Source: Pedobacter panaciterrae (GTDB lineage Bacteria; Bacteroidota; Bacteroidia; Sphingobacteriales; Sphingobacteriaceae). From it: DNA of 64,000 nucleotides. Shown in pieces: positions 45,862 to 55,105 of the stretch (its first letter is position 1; every line of letters starts with the position of its first letter). Made by a program: the position numbers and the translations under genes. The stretch is from NCBI RefSeq assembly GCF_001636695.1, contig NZ_LGEL01000006.1, positions 1-64,000 on the forward strand, read 5' to 3'. Below the pieces are notes generated by a model. It saw only the letters and a list, made by a program, of their open reading frames with translations, ran no database searches and was not told the DNA's origin.

Positions 45862-46569
45862 ATGAGAATAAGACTAATTGCGCTTTTATTATTTGGTTAC
45901 TCTGCTACGTTTGCCCAGGCCTTTAAGTATCCGGTACTTAATCCTCAAGGGAAAACCATAAAATCACTTATTCCAGCTCAATGGAAGGTTATAGATTCTG
46001 TTTACGGTGATTTGAACAACGATAAGGTCGAAGATTTGGCCTTGATATATGAATTTTATGCTGCTGTTAAAGAAAACCGGGCATACGGTGATAATACAAC
46101 AGAACTTATTACAGAAATACAAAGACCAAGGATGCTGGCTGTTTATTTTAAGTCTGGCAGAAACTACAAACTGGTTACTCAAAACAACAATTTTATTTTA
46201 AGATCAGAAGAAGGCGGCTCAATGGGTGATCCCTTGCGTCCTCTTGCTATTTCAGATAACATTCTTAATCTTGCTTTTGAGGGGGGAGGAAACTGGAGAT
46301 GGAAACTTAACTACAGCTTCAAATACCAGGACAAAGACTGGCAGTTAACTAAAGCAAGCAATTACTCCTATCATAGCGAATCTGGTGATATGAATAGTAA
46401 AAAGTATGATTTTGTAAACAAGAAACGCATTATTACTATTGGAAAAATCAACAATAAGAATTCAGGAAACGAAATTATCGAACAAAATTTAACATTTAAA
46501 ACGCTGCGTACTTTTTCGAGCTTTAAAAAACCCTGGACCTGGGAATTGGGACCTGACGAATACTTATAA
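45862..46569 (+). CDS. Hypothetical secreted protein
   Basis: The 235-residue precursor has a signal peptide (MRIRLIALLLFGYSATFAQ). The mature part includes VYGDLNNDKVEDLALIYEF, a DxNxDxxxD-type calcium-loop-like stretch as in VCBS/FG-GAP units, then RMLAVYFKSGRNYKLVTQNN and DNILNLAFEGGGNWRW. I recognise only this general architecture; similar proteins occur as single genes in Bacteroidota without known role. The REP-like element (copy 3) begins 32 bases downstream. Confidence 0.78.
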   Translation: MRIRLIALLLFGYSATFAQAFKYPVLNPQGKTIKSLIPAQWKVIDSVYGDLNNDKVEDLALIYEFYAAVKENRAYGDNTTELITEIQRPRMLAVYFKSGRNYKLVTQNNNFILRSEEGGSMGDPLRPLAISDNILNLAFEGGGNWRWKLNYSFKYQDKDWQLTKASNYSYHSESGDMNSKKYDFVNKKRIITIGKINNKNSGNEIIEQNLTFKTLRTFSSFKKPWTWELGPDEYL

Positions 46570-46601
46570 AATCGAAATCAGAAATTGTCCGGTAATATAA
46601 G

Positions 46602-46630
46602 TCGTCATCTCTCCTATCGTCGAGATGACG
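46602..46630. repeat. REP-like repeat, copy 3 (short form)
   Basis: This 29-base version consists of CGTCATCT joined directly to CTCCTATCGTCGAGATGACG, the right end of the family. The inner GATCTCTTG arms and loop are missing, as after an internal deletion. The CAGCTTTACACAATCTG that follows matches the flank of copy 1. Confidence 0.85.
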
Positions 46631-46686
46631 GCAGCTTTACACAATCTGTCTCATTGGTAATTTATTTTGGAAACAGGCGAATACAA

Positions 46687-46718
46687 AAAAGGGGCTGGAT
46701 ATGGATCCAGCCCCTTTT
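46687..46718 (-). terminator. Rho-independent terminator of guaB
   Basis: AAAAGGGGCTGGAT (46687-46700) pairs perfectly with ATCCAGCCCCTTTT (46705-46718) around a four-base loop. It lies 20 bases past the guaB stop and has A/T tails on both sides, so it can work in both directions. Confidence 0.92.
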
Positions 46719-46737
46719 AATTATTTAATAGAATTTA

Positions 46738-48291
<1,554 letters not shown>

Positions 48292-48380
48292 TTAGCACTA
48301 TAAGTTTACAATTAAATTAAATAGCGTCGGAAAATATTATTTAGCAAATTGTTTTATACTTTCGCGTAAAAATTAACGAA

Positions 48381-49193
48381 ATGAAGAAAACGCTCTTTTC
48401 AATTGCGCTTGCAATTGCTACAACGGCTTGCTATGCCCAAACGCCAAAAGTTAAAACTGATACAGTTATAACTGACATATCTAACGGAACTTTTGATCAA
48501 ACAACCCAATCTTTAAAGCCAACTACAGGTGCAATAGTTACAGAACTTAATTTCAACCCCTTTAAAGGAAATTTAAGTTTAAACAACTCTCTTAACCAAA
48601 TTAAAGTAAGATATTTTATTAGTCCAGATGTTGCTTTAAGATTAGGTTTTCATGCAAGCCAAAAGGATTCAACTGCAAACGTAAATAATCCTTATGGGCC
48701 ACAAGGCGTTTTTATAAAAAATGAAAGAAAAAGCACTTTAATTGGATTTAATCTCGGTGTAGAAAAACATTTCAAAGGTACCAGACGCTTGTCTCCATAT
48801 ATTGCTGCAGATATTTCGATAAGCAGTAAATCAGCAAACCAGGAAATTAAAGATAATGATGTTTCTACATCCATTAAAAATGGCTGGCTTGAAACTGTCT
48901 TTTTACCTAACAATCAAAGCTACTATACTATGTTGCAAGAAAATGCATACACAAGATATGGTATTAATTTAATTACGGGCTTTGATTTTTATATAGCTAA
49001 AGATTTCTTTTTTGGGTACGAGTTTAATTTTAGCTTATCAAAAACTCAATATAAGAATATCGAGACTAAGGTTACCAGCCTGAATAACAGCACGGGACAA
49101 CCCAATACTAATTTTAACGATACGGGAAAGAAATCTGCTTCAACATTTGGCCCAACGCTAATAAACGGTGTCCGCATTGGTTATTCATTTTAA
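48381..49193 (+). CDS. Outer-membrane beta-barrel protein
   Basis: This 270-residue precursor has a signal peptide (MKKTLFSIALAIATTACYAQ) and alternating amphipathic strands typical of small OmpA/OmpW-like barrels (VRYFISPDVALRLGFHAS, STLIGFNLGVEKHFKG, LSPYIAADISISSKS, NLITGFDFYIAKDFFFGYEF), ending in GVRIGYSF with a terminal Phe recognised by the BAM complex. The IPT/TIG lipoprotein gene starts 13 bases later. The specific function is unknown. Confidence 0.85.
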   Translation: MKKTLFSIALAIATTACYAQTPKVKTDTVITDISNGTFDQTTQSLKPTTGAIVTELNFNPFKGNLSLNNSLNQIKVRYFISPDVALRLGFHASQKDSTANVNNPYGPQGVFIKNERKSTLIGFNLGVEKHFKGTRRLSPYIAADISISSKSANQEIKDNDVSTSIKNGWLETVFLPNNQSYYTMLQENAYTRYGINLITGFDFYIAKDFFFGYEFNFSLSKTQYKNIETKVTSLNNSTGQPNTNFNDTGKKSASTFGPTLINGVRIGYSF

Positions 49194-49206
49194 TCACGGG
49201 CTCAAC

Positions 49207-50871
49207 ATGAAAAAGAATATATTATTGGTAGCGATCACGTTGATTTCCTTATTTCAGTTTCAAAGCTGTAAGAAAGACAACCTGTCAGGCCCGGAAATCC
49301 AGACATTATCTGCAACGGCATTAGCACCTAACGCTGCAATTTTTAAGGGTAACATCGTAAATAAAGGTAATTTTAATCCATTTGATTATGGATTTATATA
49401 CAGTACAACCTCTGATGTTAGTGATGTAAGAGGTACAAAGATATCTTTGGGTAAAGATGTACCTCAAGGAGAATTTACAAAGGAAGTCCGTAATCTTAAC
49501 CTAAACAGCCCATATTACCAACCAACTCTTTTTGTAAGGGCTTACGTAACTGATGAAAAAGGAACTGCATTAGGAAAAGCTATACAAATTAACTTACCTA
49601 CTCAACAGATTGGGACTGTTCTGCCTAATTCAGGAAAGGCAGGTGACCAGGTCAAGATTTCGGGGAAATTTTATGCAGAATCAGATAGTGCGGTGGCAGT
49701 TACTTTTAATAGTGCTAAAGCAAAGGTCATATCTATATCAGATACAGAAATTACAGTTGAAATTCCACAGGGGATTCAAGCAAGACATGGCTATCAGATA
49801 AATGTGGAAGTAAATATTGGAGGCCAGAGAGTATTGGCTTCCGGCAACTTTACAGTGCTTGCGAACGTTAAGGATTTCACTCCAAAATCAGGGCCGGTAG
49901 GTACAATTGTTACTTTTACAGGCGACAATCTGCCGGATTCTTACTACTACCCAAATAATTTTAGTATATCTTTTGGGGAGCAACGCGCGGACGCTATAAA
50001 TGGAAATCCACTTCAAATATTAGTACCATCTAATGTAAAAGTAAAATCAGAAGTATCAGTAACCATTGATAGCAAAAAGATCATTTTACCTGGAGAGTTT
50101 ACTGTAACTGCCCCGGTAATTACCAGCATATCAACAGAAACCGCATTGCCTGGAACAACAATTTCTATTTCCGGAACGAACTTCCCGCCAAACTATACAT
50201 ATCATTATCCCGCAAGTGCTAAAATTGGGGGTACAGATGTTGAAATTGGATTTAACTATCAGGGAGGTTATAACATGGCTATTCCAGAGAATATTTCTGC
50301 AGGAGATTACACAATATCTGTAACATTAGGTCCGCATACTGTAACCGCCCCTAAAAAACTTAAAGTATTGTCTTATGCATTTACTGATTTTTCACCTGCA
50401 TCCGGCAGCCCCGGTAAAGAAGTAAATATTACTGGCAATTTTGTCAAAGACAGACAGTATACTATCTATTTTGGGGATGTGCCTACAACCGGCACTGCAA
50501 CCTCTGCTACAAACTTAATGGTAGAAGTTCCTGGAGGCATAAATGAAGGAAATGTGAAAATCTATTTAGCTTTCGGAGGCAAAAATCTTACGATTGCCAA
50601 GGAATTCAAAATCATTGGCCCTTCCATCGCTTCCTTTACCCCTACATCGGGCAATGCAGGAACTGTTATAACTATAAAAGGTAATGGCTATGCAAGATAC
50701 TACGGTACTAATGTTAAATTTGGTACTATTGACGCTCAAGTGATCAGCATTACAGAAAACACGATTACTGTTGCTGTACCATCTAATTTAAATCCGGGTA
50801 CAATGAAATTAACCGTAACTACTTATGGACAAATGGTGGTAAGTTCTACTAATTTCACCGTTACAAACTAA
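49207..50871 (+). CDS. IPT/TIG-repeat lipoprotein
   Basis: The 554-residue lipoprotein (from the chosen start) has lipobox QFQSC followed by KKDN. After a region of about 120 residues of fibronectin-like strands come about five tandem IPT/TIG Ig-like domains, each marked by a ‘FTPxSGxxGTxVTIxGxxF’ pattern: LPNSGKAGDQVKISGKF, FTPKSGPVGTIVTFTGDN, ‘ISTETALPGTTISISGTNF’, FSPASGSPGKEVNITGNF and FTPTSGNAGTVITIKGNGY. Such repeats usually bind glycans or extend a protein from the cell surface. The frame opens earlier (49168) but the lipoprotein signal starts at the ATG at 49207, 13 bases after the barrel gene. Confidence 0.9.
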   Translation: MKKNILLVAITLISLFQFQSCKKDNLSGPEIQTLSATALAPNAAIFKGNIVNKGNFNPFDYGFIYSTTSDVSDVRGTKISLGKDVPQGEFTKEVRNLNLNSPYYQPTLFVRAYVTDEKGTALGKAIQINLPTQQIGTVLPNSGKAGDQVKISGKFYAESDSAVAVTFNSAKAKVISISDTEITVEIPQGIQARHGYQINVEVNIGGQRVLASGNFTVLANVKDFTPKSGPVGTIVTFTGDNLPDSYYYPNNFSISFGEQRADAINGNPLQILVPSNVKVKSEVSVTIDSKKIILPGEFTVTAPVITSISTETALPGTTISISGTNFPPNYTYHYPASAKIGGTDVEIGFNYQGGYNMAIPENISAGDYTISVTLGPHTVTAPKKLKVLSYAFTDFSPASGSPGKEVNITGNFVKDRQYTIYFGDVPTTGTATSATNLMVEVPGGINEGNVKIYLAFGGKNLTIAKEFKIIGPSIASFTPTSGNAGTVITIKGNGYARYYGTNVKFGTIDAQVISITENTITVAVPSNLNPGTMKLTVTTYGQMVVSSTNFTVTN

Positions 50872-50894
50872 GAAGCAAGAATACCTGTTAAAAC

Positions 50895-50927
50895 AAAAAA
50901 GTGGTTAATTAAGTTAGCCACTTTTTT
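50895..50927. terminator. Bidirectional rho-independent terminator
   Basis: AAAAAAGTGG (50895-50904) pairs with CCACTTTTTT (50918-50927), extended by TTAA/TTAG pairing inside. It sits between the IPT lipoprotein gene and the convergent kduD and carries T runs on both strands. Confidence 0.9.
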
Positions 50928-50938
50928 GCTTTAATACT

Positions 50939-51709
50939 TTACCTTCCCATCCATCCCCCATCTACTGTCATCACTGTACCATGCATATAAGAAGAAGCTT
51001 CTGTTGCTAAAAAGACTACTGGTCCTTTAAAATCTTCTGGTTCGCCCCATCGCCCTGCAGGAATACGTTCCATGATAGAGCGGCTGCGATTCTCATCTGC
51101 TCTCAATGCAGTTGTATTGTCAGTTGAAATATATCCGGGCGCTATTGCATTTACATTTACTCCTTTAACAGCCCACTCATTAGCAAAAGCCTTTGTTAGC
51201 TGACCGATTGCACCTTTACTGGCTGCATAACCCGGTACAGTAATACCGCCTTGAAAAGTTAACAGCGAGGCCGTAAAAATAACCTTTCCGCTTCCGCGTA
51301 AAACCATTTCTTTCCCAATTTCTCTGGTAAGAATAAATGGGGCTGACTGGTTAACAGCAATCACTTCATCCCAGTACTCGTCCGGATGTTCTGATATAGG
51401 TTTTCTCAAAATTGTTCCTGCATTATTTACAAGAACATCGATTACCGGATGATCTTTTTTTACCTGATCAATAAATTGCTTAAGTGAATTACGATTACCA
51501 AAATCGCATTGGTAAGCATAAAATTTCCTGCCAAGTAAGGTTACAGATTTTTCTATATCACTGCCAGATAGCTCCAAGCTTGCAGACACACCTATAATGT
51601 CTGCTCCTGCTTCTGCAAGGGCTTCTGCCATAGCTTTACCTATGCCTCTTTTGCAGCCTGTAACTAAAGCCGTTTTTCCTTTTAAATTAAATAAATCGAG
51701 TATTGCCAT
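50939..51709 (-). CDS. kduD: 2-dehydro-3-deoxy-D-gluconate 5-dehydrogenase
   Basis: The 256-residue SDR enzyme reduces 2,5-diketo-3-deoxygluconate (DKII) to 2-keto-3-deoxygluconate. The cofactor motif VTGCKRGIGKAMA, NNAG, the SLLTFQGGITVPGYAASKGA active site and especially VNAIAPGYISTDNTTALRAD and RIPAGRWGEPEDFKGPVVFLA match E. coli KduD closely. A frame extension to 51754 would run into the REP-like repeat; the true start is MAILDLFNLKGK at 51709. The repeat and a tandem-repeat patch separate it from the DUF4861 gene, but it likely belongs to the same lacI-GH88-kduI operon. Confidence 0.94.
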   Translation of the reverse strand: MAILDLFNLKGKTALVTGCKRGIGKAMAEALAEAGADIIGVSASLELSGSDIEKSVTLLGRKFYAYQCDFGNRNSLKQFIDQVKKDHPVIDVLVNNAGTILRKPISEHPDEYWDEVIAVNQSAPFILTREIGKEMVLRGSGKVIFTASLLTFQGGITVPGYAASKGAIGQLTKAFANEWAVKGVNVNAIAPGYISTDNTTALRADENRSRSIMERIPAGRWGEPEDFKGPVVFLATEASSYMHGTVMTVDGGWMGR

Positions 51710-51748
51710 TTTTTTATTTGCTAAGAGGTTATTTGTTAAGAGGGCGCC

Positions 51749-51820
51749 CGTCATCTCGACGCAAGGAGAGATCTCTTGTTCCTGCTAATTCAAGAGATCT
51801 CTCCTTGCGTCGAGATGACG
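51749..51820. repeat. REP-like interspersed inverted repeat, copy 4 (perfect stem)
   Basis: Both arms are 30 bases and fully complementary: the left (51749-51778) begins CGTCATCTCGACGCAAGGAG and the right (51791-51820) ends CTTGCGTCGAGATGACG. The loop has 12 bases. The central part of the arms (GACGCAAGG) differs from the GACGATAGG of copies 1-3, and both arms carry the same change, a compensatory substitution. It lies between kduD and the DUF4861 gene inside an operon. Confidence 0.95.
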
Positions 51821-51870
51821 GTTTATGCATTAATACGGTTTATGCATAAATACGGTTTGTGCATTAATAC
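51820..51870. repeat. Three tandem 17-bp repeats
   Basis: Units GGTTTATGCATTAATAC (51820-51836), GGTTTATGCATAAATAC (51837-51853) and GGTTTGTGCATTAATAC (51854-51870) follow each other without spacers, with one or two differences. They begin at the last base of REP-like copy 4 and end five bases before the DUF4861 stop codon. Confidence 0.92.
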
Positions 51871-51875
51871 ACGTA

Positions 51876-53009
51876 TTACAGAACATTAACCTTCAAAGGT
51901 TGATTTAATTTCTGTTTAAAATCATTCAGATATTTAAACCATTCCTTTTCTGTAGTAATTTCCTTGCCCTTACTCCATGCAGATCCACTATAGTAAACAA
52001 TCGGTTCTTTTTTCACCAAAGTATGGGTTAGCAAATGAACCTTATCCGTGTTCATTTTTACTTTCCCACCAGGAATGATTGTTGCTACGCCGGTAGTTCC
52101 ATCTACACCGTACTCTGGCTCCCAATAACCCATTATACCTTGTTGTTCATCCATTAAAATAACTCCCGGTTCAGCCCTTTTAACTATCCCAATTACTACC
52201 GGAAGTGCTGCATCTGAATAAGAATAATCAGCTTGTATACGGTTAAAATGAGATCCTGCGTCAAGAGATATTGTTTTCACTACTTTAACCGGTTTACCAG
52301 CCACATCCCACTCATCATAACCTAACTGAAAGGAAGTACGTAGTGGTCCATTGTCCAGTACTTTCCAGTTGTGATAGTTTTTAGAATAATAAACAGAGTC
52401 ATTAATATAAGGTGCAATGTCGCCTGCTCCTAAAGTCAGTCCTACACTATAATAATCCATTCCATCACCATGATCTTTATGATAATCGCCAGTTTTGTAC
52501 CAATCATTAATTACAAGTTTGTTGGTTCTTTTAACCCAAATATCAATACCAAAAGCATTATCATTTCTATTTTCCAATGCCTTTCCATACATGCGGTTGG
52601 CAACTTTATCGTTTTCCCAGGCAAAATCATCGTAACGTTCAGGAACATAGCGTCCGTAAGTCTTTTTGATTACAGTGGAAGGCTTGCCTGCTACAATCAG
52701 AAGTTTGGTGTTCTGTTTTGCTTTAATACTAAGCTGTACCAGTAAATTCTGTACAGCTGCTTCTCCCTTATGCTCCAACTGAAAAGGAATTTCTTTTTTG
52801 GTAGCTGCATCTAATACTTTGAAATTCGCAGTATCAATACCGGGATATTTTGTGATAATGGCAGCCCAGCTAATAGACAATACCTCACCTACCCGCTCAA
52901 TATCAGATGAATTATTCACTATAATGGTTGTTTTCGCCACATTGGTTTGTGCCTGTACAAAGAACGATGCTCCTGGCAGTAATAATAAAAAAGCAAATAC
53001 TTTTTTCAT
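51876..53009 (-). CDS. DUF4861-family secreted protein
   Basis: The 377-residue precursor (from the chosen start) has a signal peptide (MKKVFAFLLLLPGASFFVQA) and then one DUF4861-type domain. Visible stretches are RYDDFAWENDKVANRMYGKALE, FGIDIWVKRTNKLVINDWY, DYHKDHGDGMDYYSVGLTLGAGDIAP (given in part) and GSHFNRIQADYSYSD. The family is frequent in alginate, pectin and ulvan loci of Bacteroidota but I know of no settled activity. It lies 10 bases after kduI and within an unsaturated-uronate operon, so a role in processing a uronate-containing sugar in the periplasm is plausible. The longer frame to 53066 is rejected because the signal peptide starts at 53009. Confidence 0.87.
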   Translation of the reverse strand: MKKVFAFLLLLPGASFFVQAQTNVAKTTIIVNNSSDIERVGEVLSISWAAIITKYPGIDTANFKVLDAATKKEIPFQLEHKGEAAVQNLLVQLSIKAKQNTKLLIVAGKPSTVIKKTYGRYVPERYDDFAWENDKVANRMYGKALENRNDNAFGIDIWVKRTNKLVINDWYKTGDYHKDHGDGMDYYSVGLTLGAGDIAPYINDSVYYSKNYHNWKVLDNGPLRTSFQLGYDEWDVAGKPVKVVKTISLDAGSHFNRIQADYSYSDAALPVVIGIVKRAEPGVILMDEQQGIMGYWEPEYGVDGTTGVATIIPGGKVKMNTDKVHLLTHTLVKKEPIVYYSGSAWSKGKEITTEKEWFKYLNDFKQKLNQPLKVNVL

Positions 53010-53019
53010 AATCTTTTTA

Positions 53020-53862
53020 TTATTTAAGCTCGTTAATTGCACAATGATCCATATCGCCATAATCAAGATTCTCTCCAGCCATCCCCCAGATAAAAGTGTA
53101 ATTACTGGTACCAGCTCCTGAATGTATAGACCAGTTAGGTGAAATTACTGCCTGCTCATTTTGCATCCATATATGTCTGGTTTCCTGTGGCTCACCCATA
53201 AAATGGCAAACGCTCTGCCCCTGAGGAATTTCAAAATAAAAATAAACTTCCATACGGCGATCATGGGTGTGAGCAGGCATGGTGTTCCAAACACTTCCGC
53301 TCTTCAGCTCAGTCATACCCATTTGCAGCTGACAAGTAGGCAAAACACTATTTACCAATAGCTTATTTATCACCCGGTGGTTCGCTGTTTCAGGACTTCC
53401 CAACTCAACAATTTCCGCCTCAGCTTTTGAGACCTTTTTACTTGGATATTCATGATGAGCAGGCGCAGAATTGATGTAAAATTTTGCCGGTTTATTTTTA
53501 TCAGTGGATGCAAATGTTACATTTTTGGTTCCCTTACCAATATAAAGCGCTTCTTTAAAGTCCAGATCATAATTAAGTCCATCGGCTACAATGGTACCCT
53601 TACCACCCACATTAATAATCCCAAGTTCTCTTCTTTCTAAAAAGTACGCTGCTTTTAAACTATCAGGATTTGATAGTTCTATGATTTCATTTACAGGCAT
53701 TACTCCTCCAGCTATATAGCGGTCGTAATGAGATATCGTGAGATGAATATGATCAGCCTCGAATATTTCAGGGATCAGAAAATTCTTACGCAGATCCGCA
53801 GTAACCATTTGCTTTGTTTCAGTTGGGCTAAGTGCATATCGACTTTCAAAATGTATTTGCAT
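53020..53862 (-). CDS. kduI: 5-dehydro-4-deoxy-D-glucuronate isomerase
   Basis: This 280-residue cupin isomerises 5-keto-4-deoxyuronate (DKI), which forms from unsaturated uronic acids, to DKII. The zinc ligands are in place: H198 and H200 in MPAHTHDRRM, E205, and H247 in NWSIHSGAG, exactly two residues on from the E. coli set H196, H198, E203, H245. The C-terminus WGMAGENLDYGDMDHCAI is typical. It is cytosolic, with no signal peptide. It starts 27 bases after the GH88 stop; its product is the substrate of KduD encoded two genes later. Confidence 0.97.
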   Translation of the reverse strand: MQIHFESRYALSPTETKQMVTADLRKNFLIPEIFEADHIHLTISHYDRYIAGGVMPVNEIIELSNPDSLKAAYFLERRELGIINVGGKGTIVADGLNYDLDFKEALYIGKGTKNVTFASTDKNKPAKFYINSAPAHHEYPSKKVSKAEAEIVELGSPETANHRVINKLLVNSVLPTCQLQMGMTELKSGSVWNTMPAHTHDRRMEVYFYFEIPQGQSVCHFMGEPQETRHIWMQNEQAVISPNWSIHSGAGTSNYTFIWGMAGENLDYGDMDHCAINELK

Positions 53863-53889
53863 GTTCTTTATATTTTCTTGTTATATATT

Positions 53890-55083
53890 TTATAAATACC
53901 AGTTTTTATAGCGATGCAATGCTTCTAAAAAATAGTAGTCGGCATAAGTTAAAGGCACATCAACTTCCGAATTATGAGGTATTGAGCCTACGCTATGTTT
54001 TAGTAAAAAACCTCCATTCTCTCCCAATTTTGCACGGTAGGTATCAGAAGCTAGTGTCCTTAGTGCTGTCTCGGCCGCGTTCAGATATTGTTTGCTTTCT
54101 TTTTTATCAGAATACCGGGCAAGCTCTAATAATGCTGAAGCCATAACAGCTCCTGCAGAGGCATCACGATAAGTATCAGGTATTCCCGGAGCATCATAAT
54201 CCCAGTAAGGAATCATATCCTTTGGCATGTTACGATCATTTAACATGAATTTAGCAATGTTTTTTGCCTGTTCTAAATATTGTTTATCTTTAGTAAAACG
54301 ATACATCATGGTATATCCGTACAAGCCCCAGGCCTGTCCCCTGCTCCATGCAGATGAGTCCGCAGCTCCCTGGGCAGTTATTTTTTGTAAAATCTTACCC
54401 GTTTTCATATCATAATCAACAACATGATATGAGCTAAAATCTGGTCTGAAATGATTTTTTATAGTTGAATTTGCATGAGTAACTGCAATCTCTTTGTATT
54501 TTTTATCCCCTCCATGGTCACTTACCCAGCTTAGCAATTCCAGGTTCATCATATTATCTATGATAACCGGACCGGCCATTTTTTTACTGGAATTCCAGGA
54601 CTGAATCACACCAGCCTCAGGATGGTAGCGTGTAGACAATGATTCAGCAGCTGTATCTATGGTTTTTTTATACAAAGGATCTTTCAGAATACGGTAAGCA
54701 TTACCAAAGCTGCAATACATCATAAAACCCAGATCATGATTACCTGTATAATGCTTTTCTTTTTCAAGAATACCAAGGCGTTCTTTAGCTTCCCTCAGAA
54801 TATCCGCATCTTTGGTATATTCATAGATATAAAGCAGTGTACCAGGAAAAAAACCACTGCACCACCACTTGGTATCACTTGTTTCTACTTTGCCTGTTTT
54901 TTCATAATAGGTTTTGGGCATTACATCCGCAGGAACATTTTTAGCAAGTACTTTGTATTGCTGATCAGCAAATTTAAATTGCTCGTCAATCAACTGGATC
55001 ATTTTTTCGCCCTTATTCTGGGCGCTTAGCATACCATGATTTATCATTAAAAAACAGACTGCAAGGAATAGTTTTCTCATCAT
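53890..55083 (-). CDS. GH88 unsaturated glucuronyl hydrolase
   Basis: The 397-residue enzyme hydrates and releases the unsaturated uronic acid from the non-reducing end of oligosaccharides made by polysaccharide lyases. A signal peptide (to about SAQ, residue 22) points to the periplasm. The (alpha/alpha)6-barrel motifs WWCSGFFPG, HDLGFMMYCSFGNAY and IIDNMMNLELL are those of GH88; D117 and D176 correspond to the two catalytic Asp residues of Bacillus UGL (D88, D149). The natural substrate could be a glycosaminoglycan or another glucuronate-containing fragment; no lyase is in the window. It follows lacI by 22 bases. Confidence 0.93.
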   Translation of the reverse strand: MMRKLFLAVCFLMINHGMLSAQNKGEKMIQLIDEQFKFADQQYKVLAKNVPADVMPKTYYEKTGKVETSDTKWWCSGFFPGTLLYIYEYTKDADILREAKERLGILEKEKHYTGNHDLGFMMYCSFGNAYRILKDPLYKKTIDTAAESLSTRYHPEAGVIQSWNSSKKMAGPVIIDNMMNLELLSWVSDHGGDKKYKEIAVTHANSTIKNHFRPDFSSYHVVDYDMKTGKILQKITAQGAADSSAWSRGQAWGLYGYTMMYRFTKDKQYLEQAKNIAKFMLNDRNMPKDMIPYWDYDAPGIPDTYRDASAGAVMASALLELARYSDKKESKQYLNAAETALRTLASDTYRAKLGENGGFLLKHSVGSIPHNSEVDVPLTYADYYFLEALHRYKNWYL

Positions 55084-55105
55084 TTATGTTATTTATATTT
55101 GGTTC

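Noticed and set aside
51710-51754. 15-residue N-terminal extension of kduD.
   Set aside because: It would be encoded partly by the REP-like repeat; homologues start at the MAILDLF position.
51820-51870. Short regular repeats considered as a CRISPR array.
   Set aside because: Units are 17 bases, directly adjacent with no spacers, and no cas gene is present.
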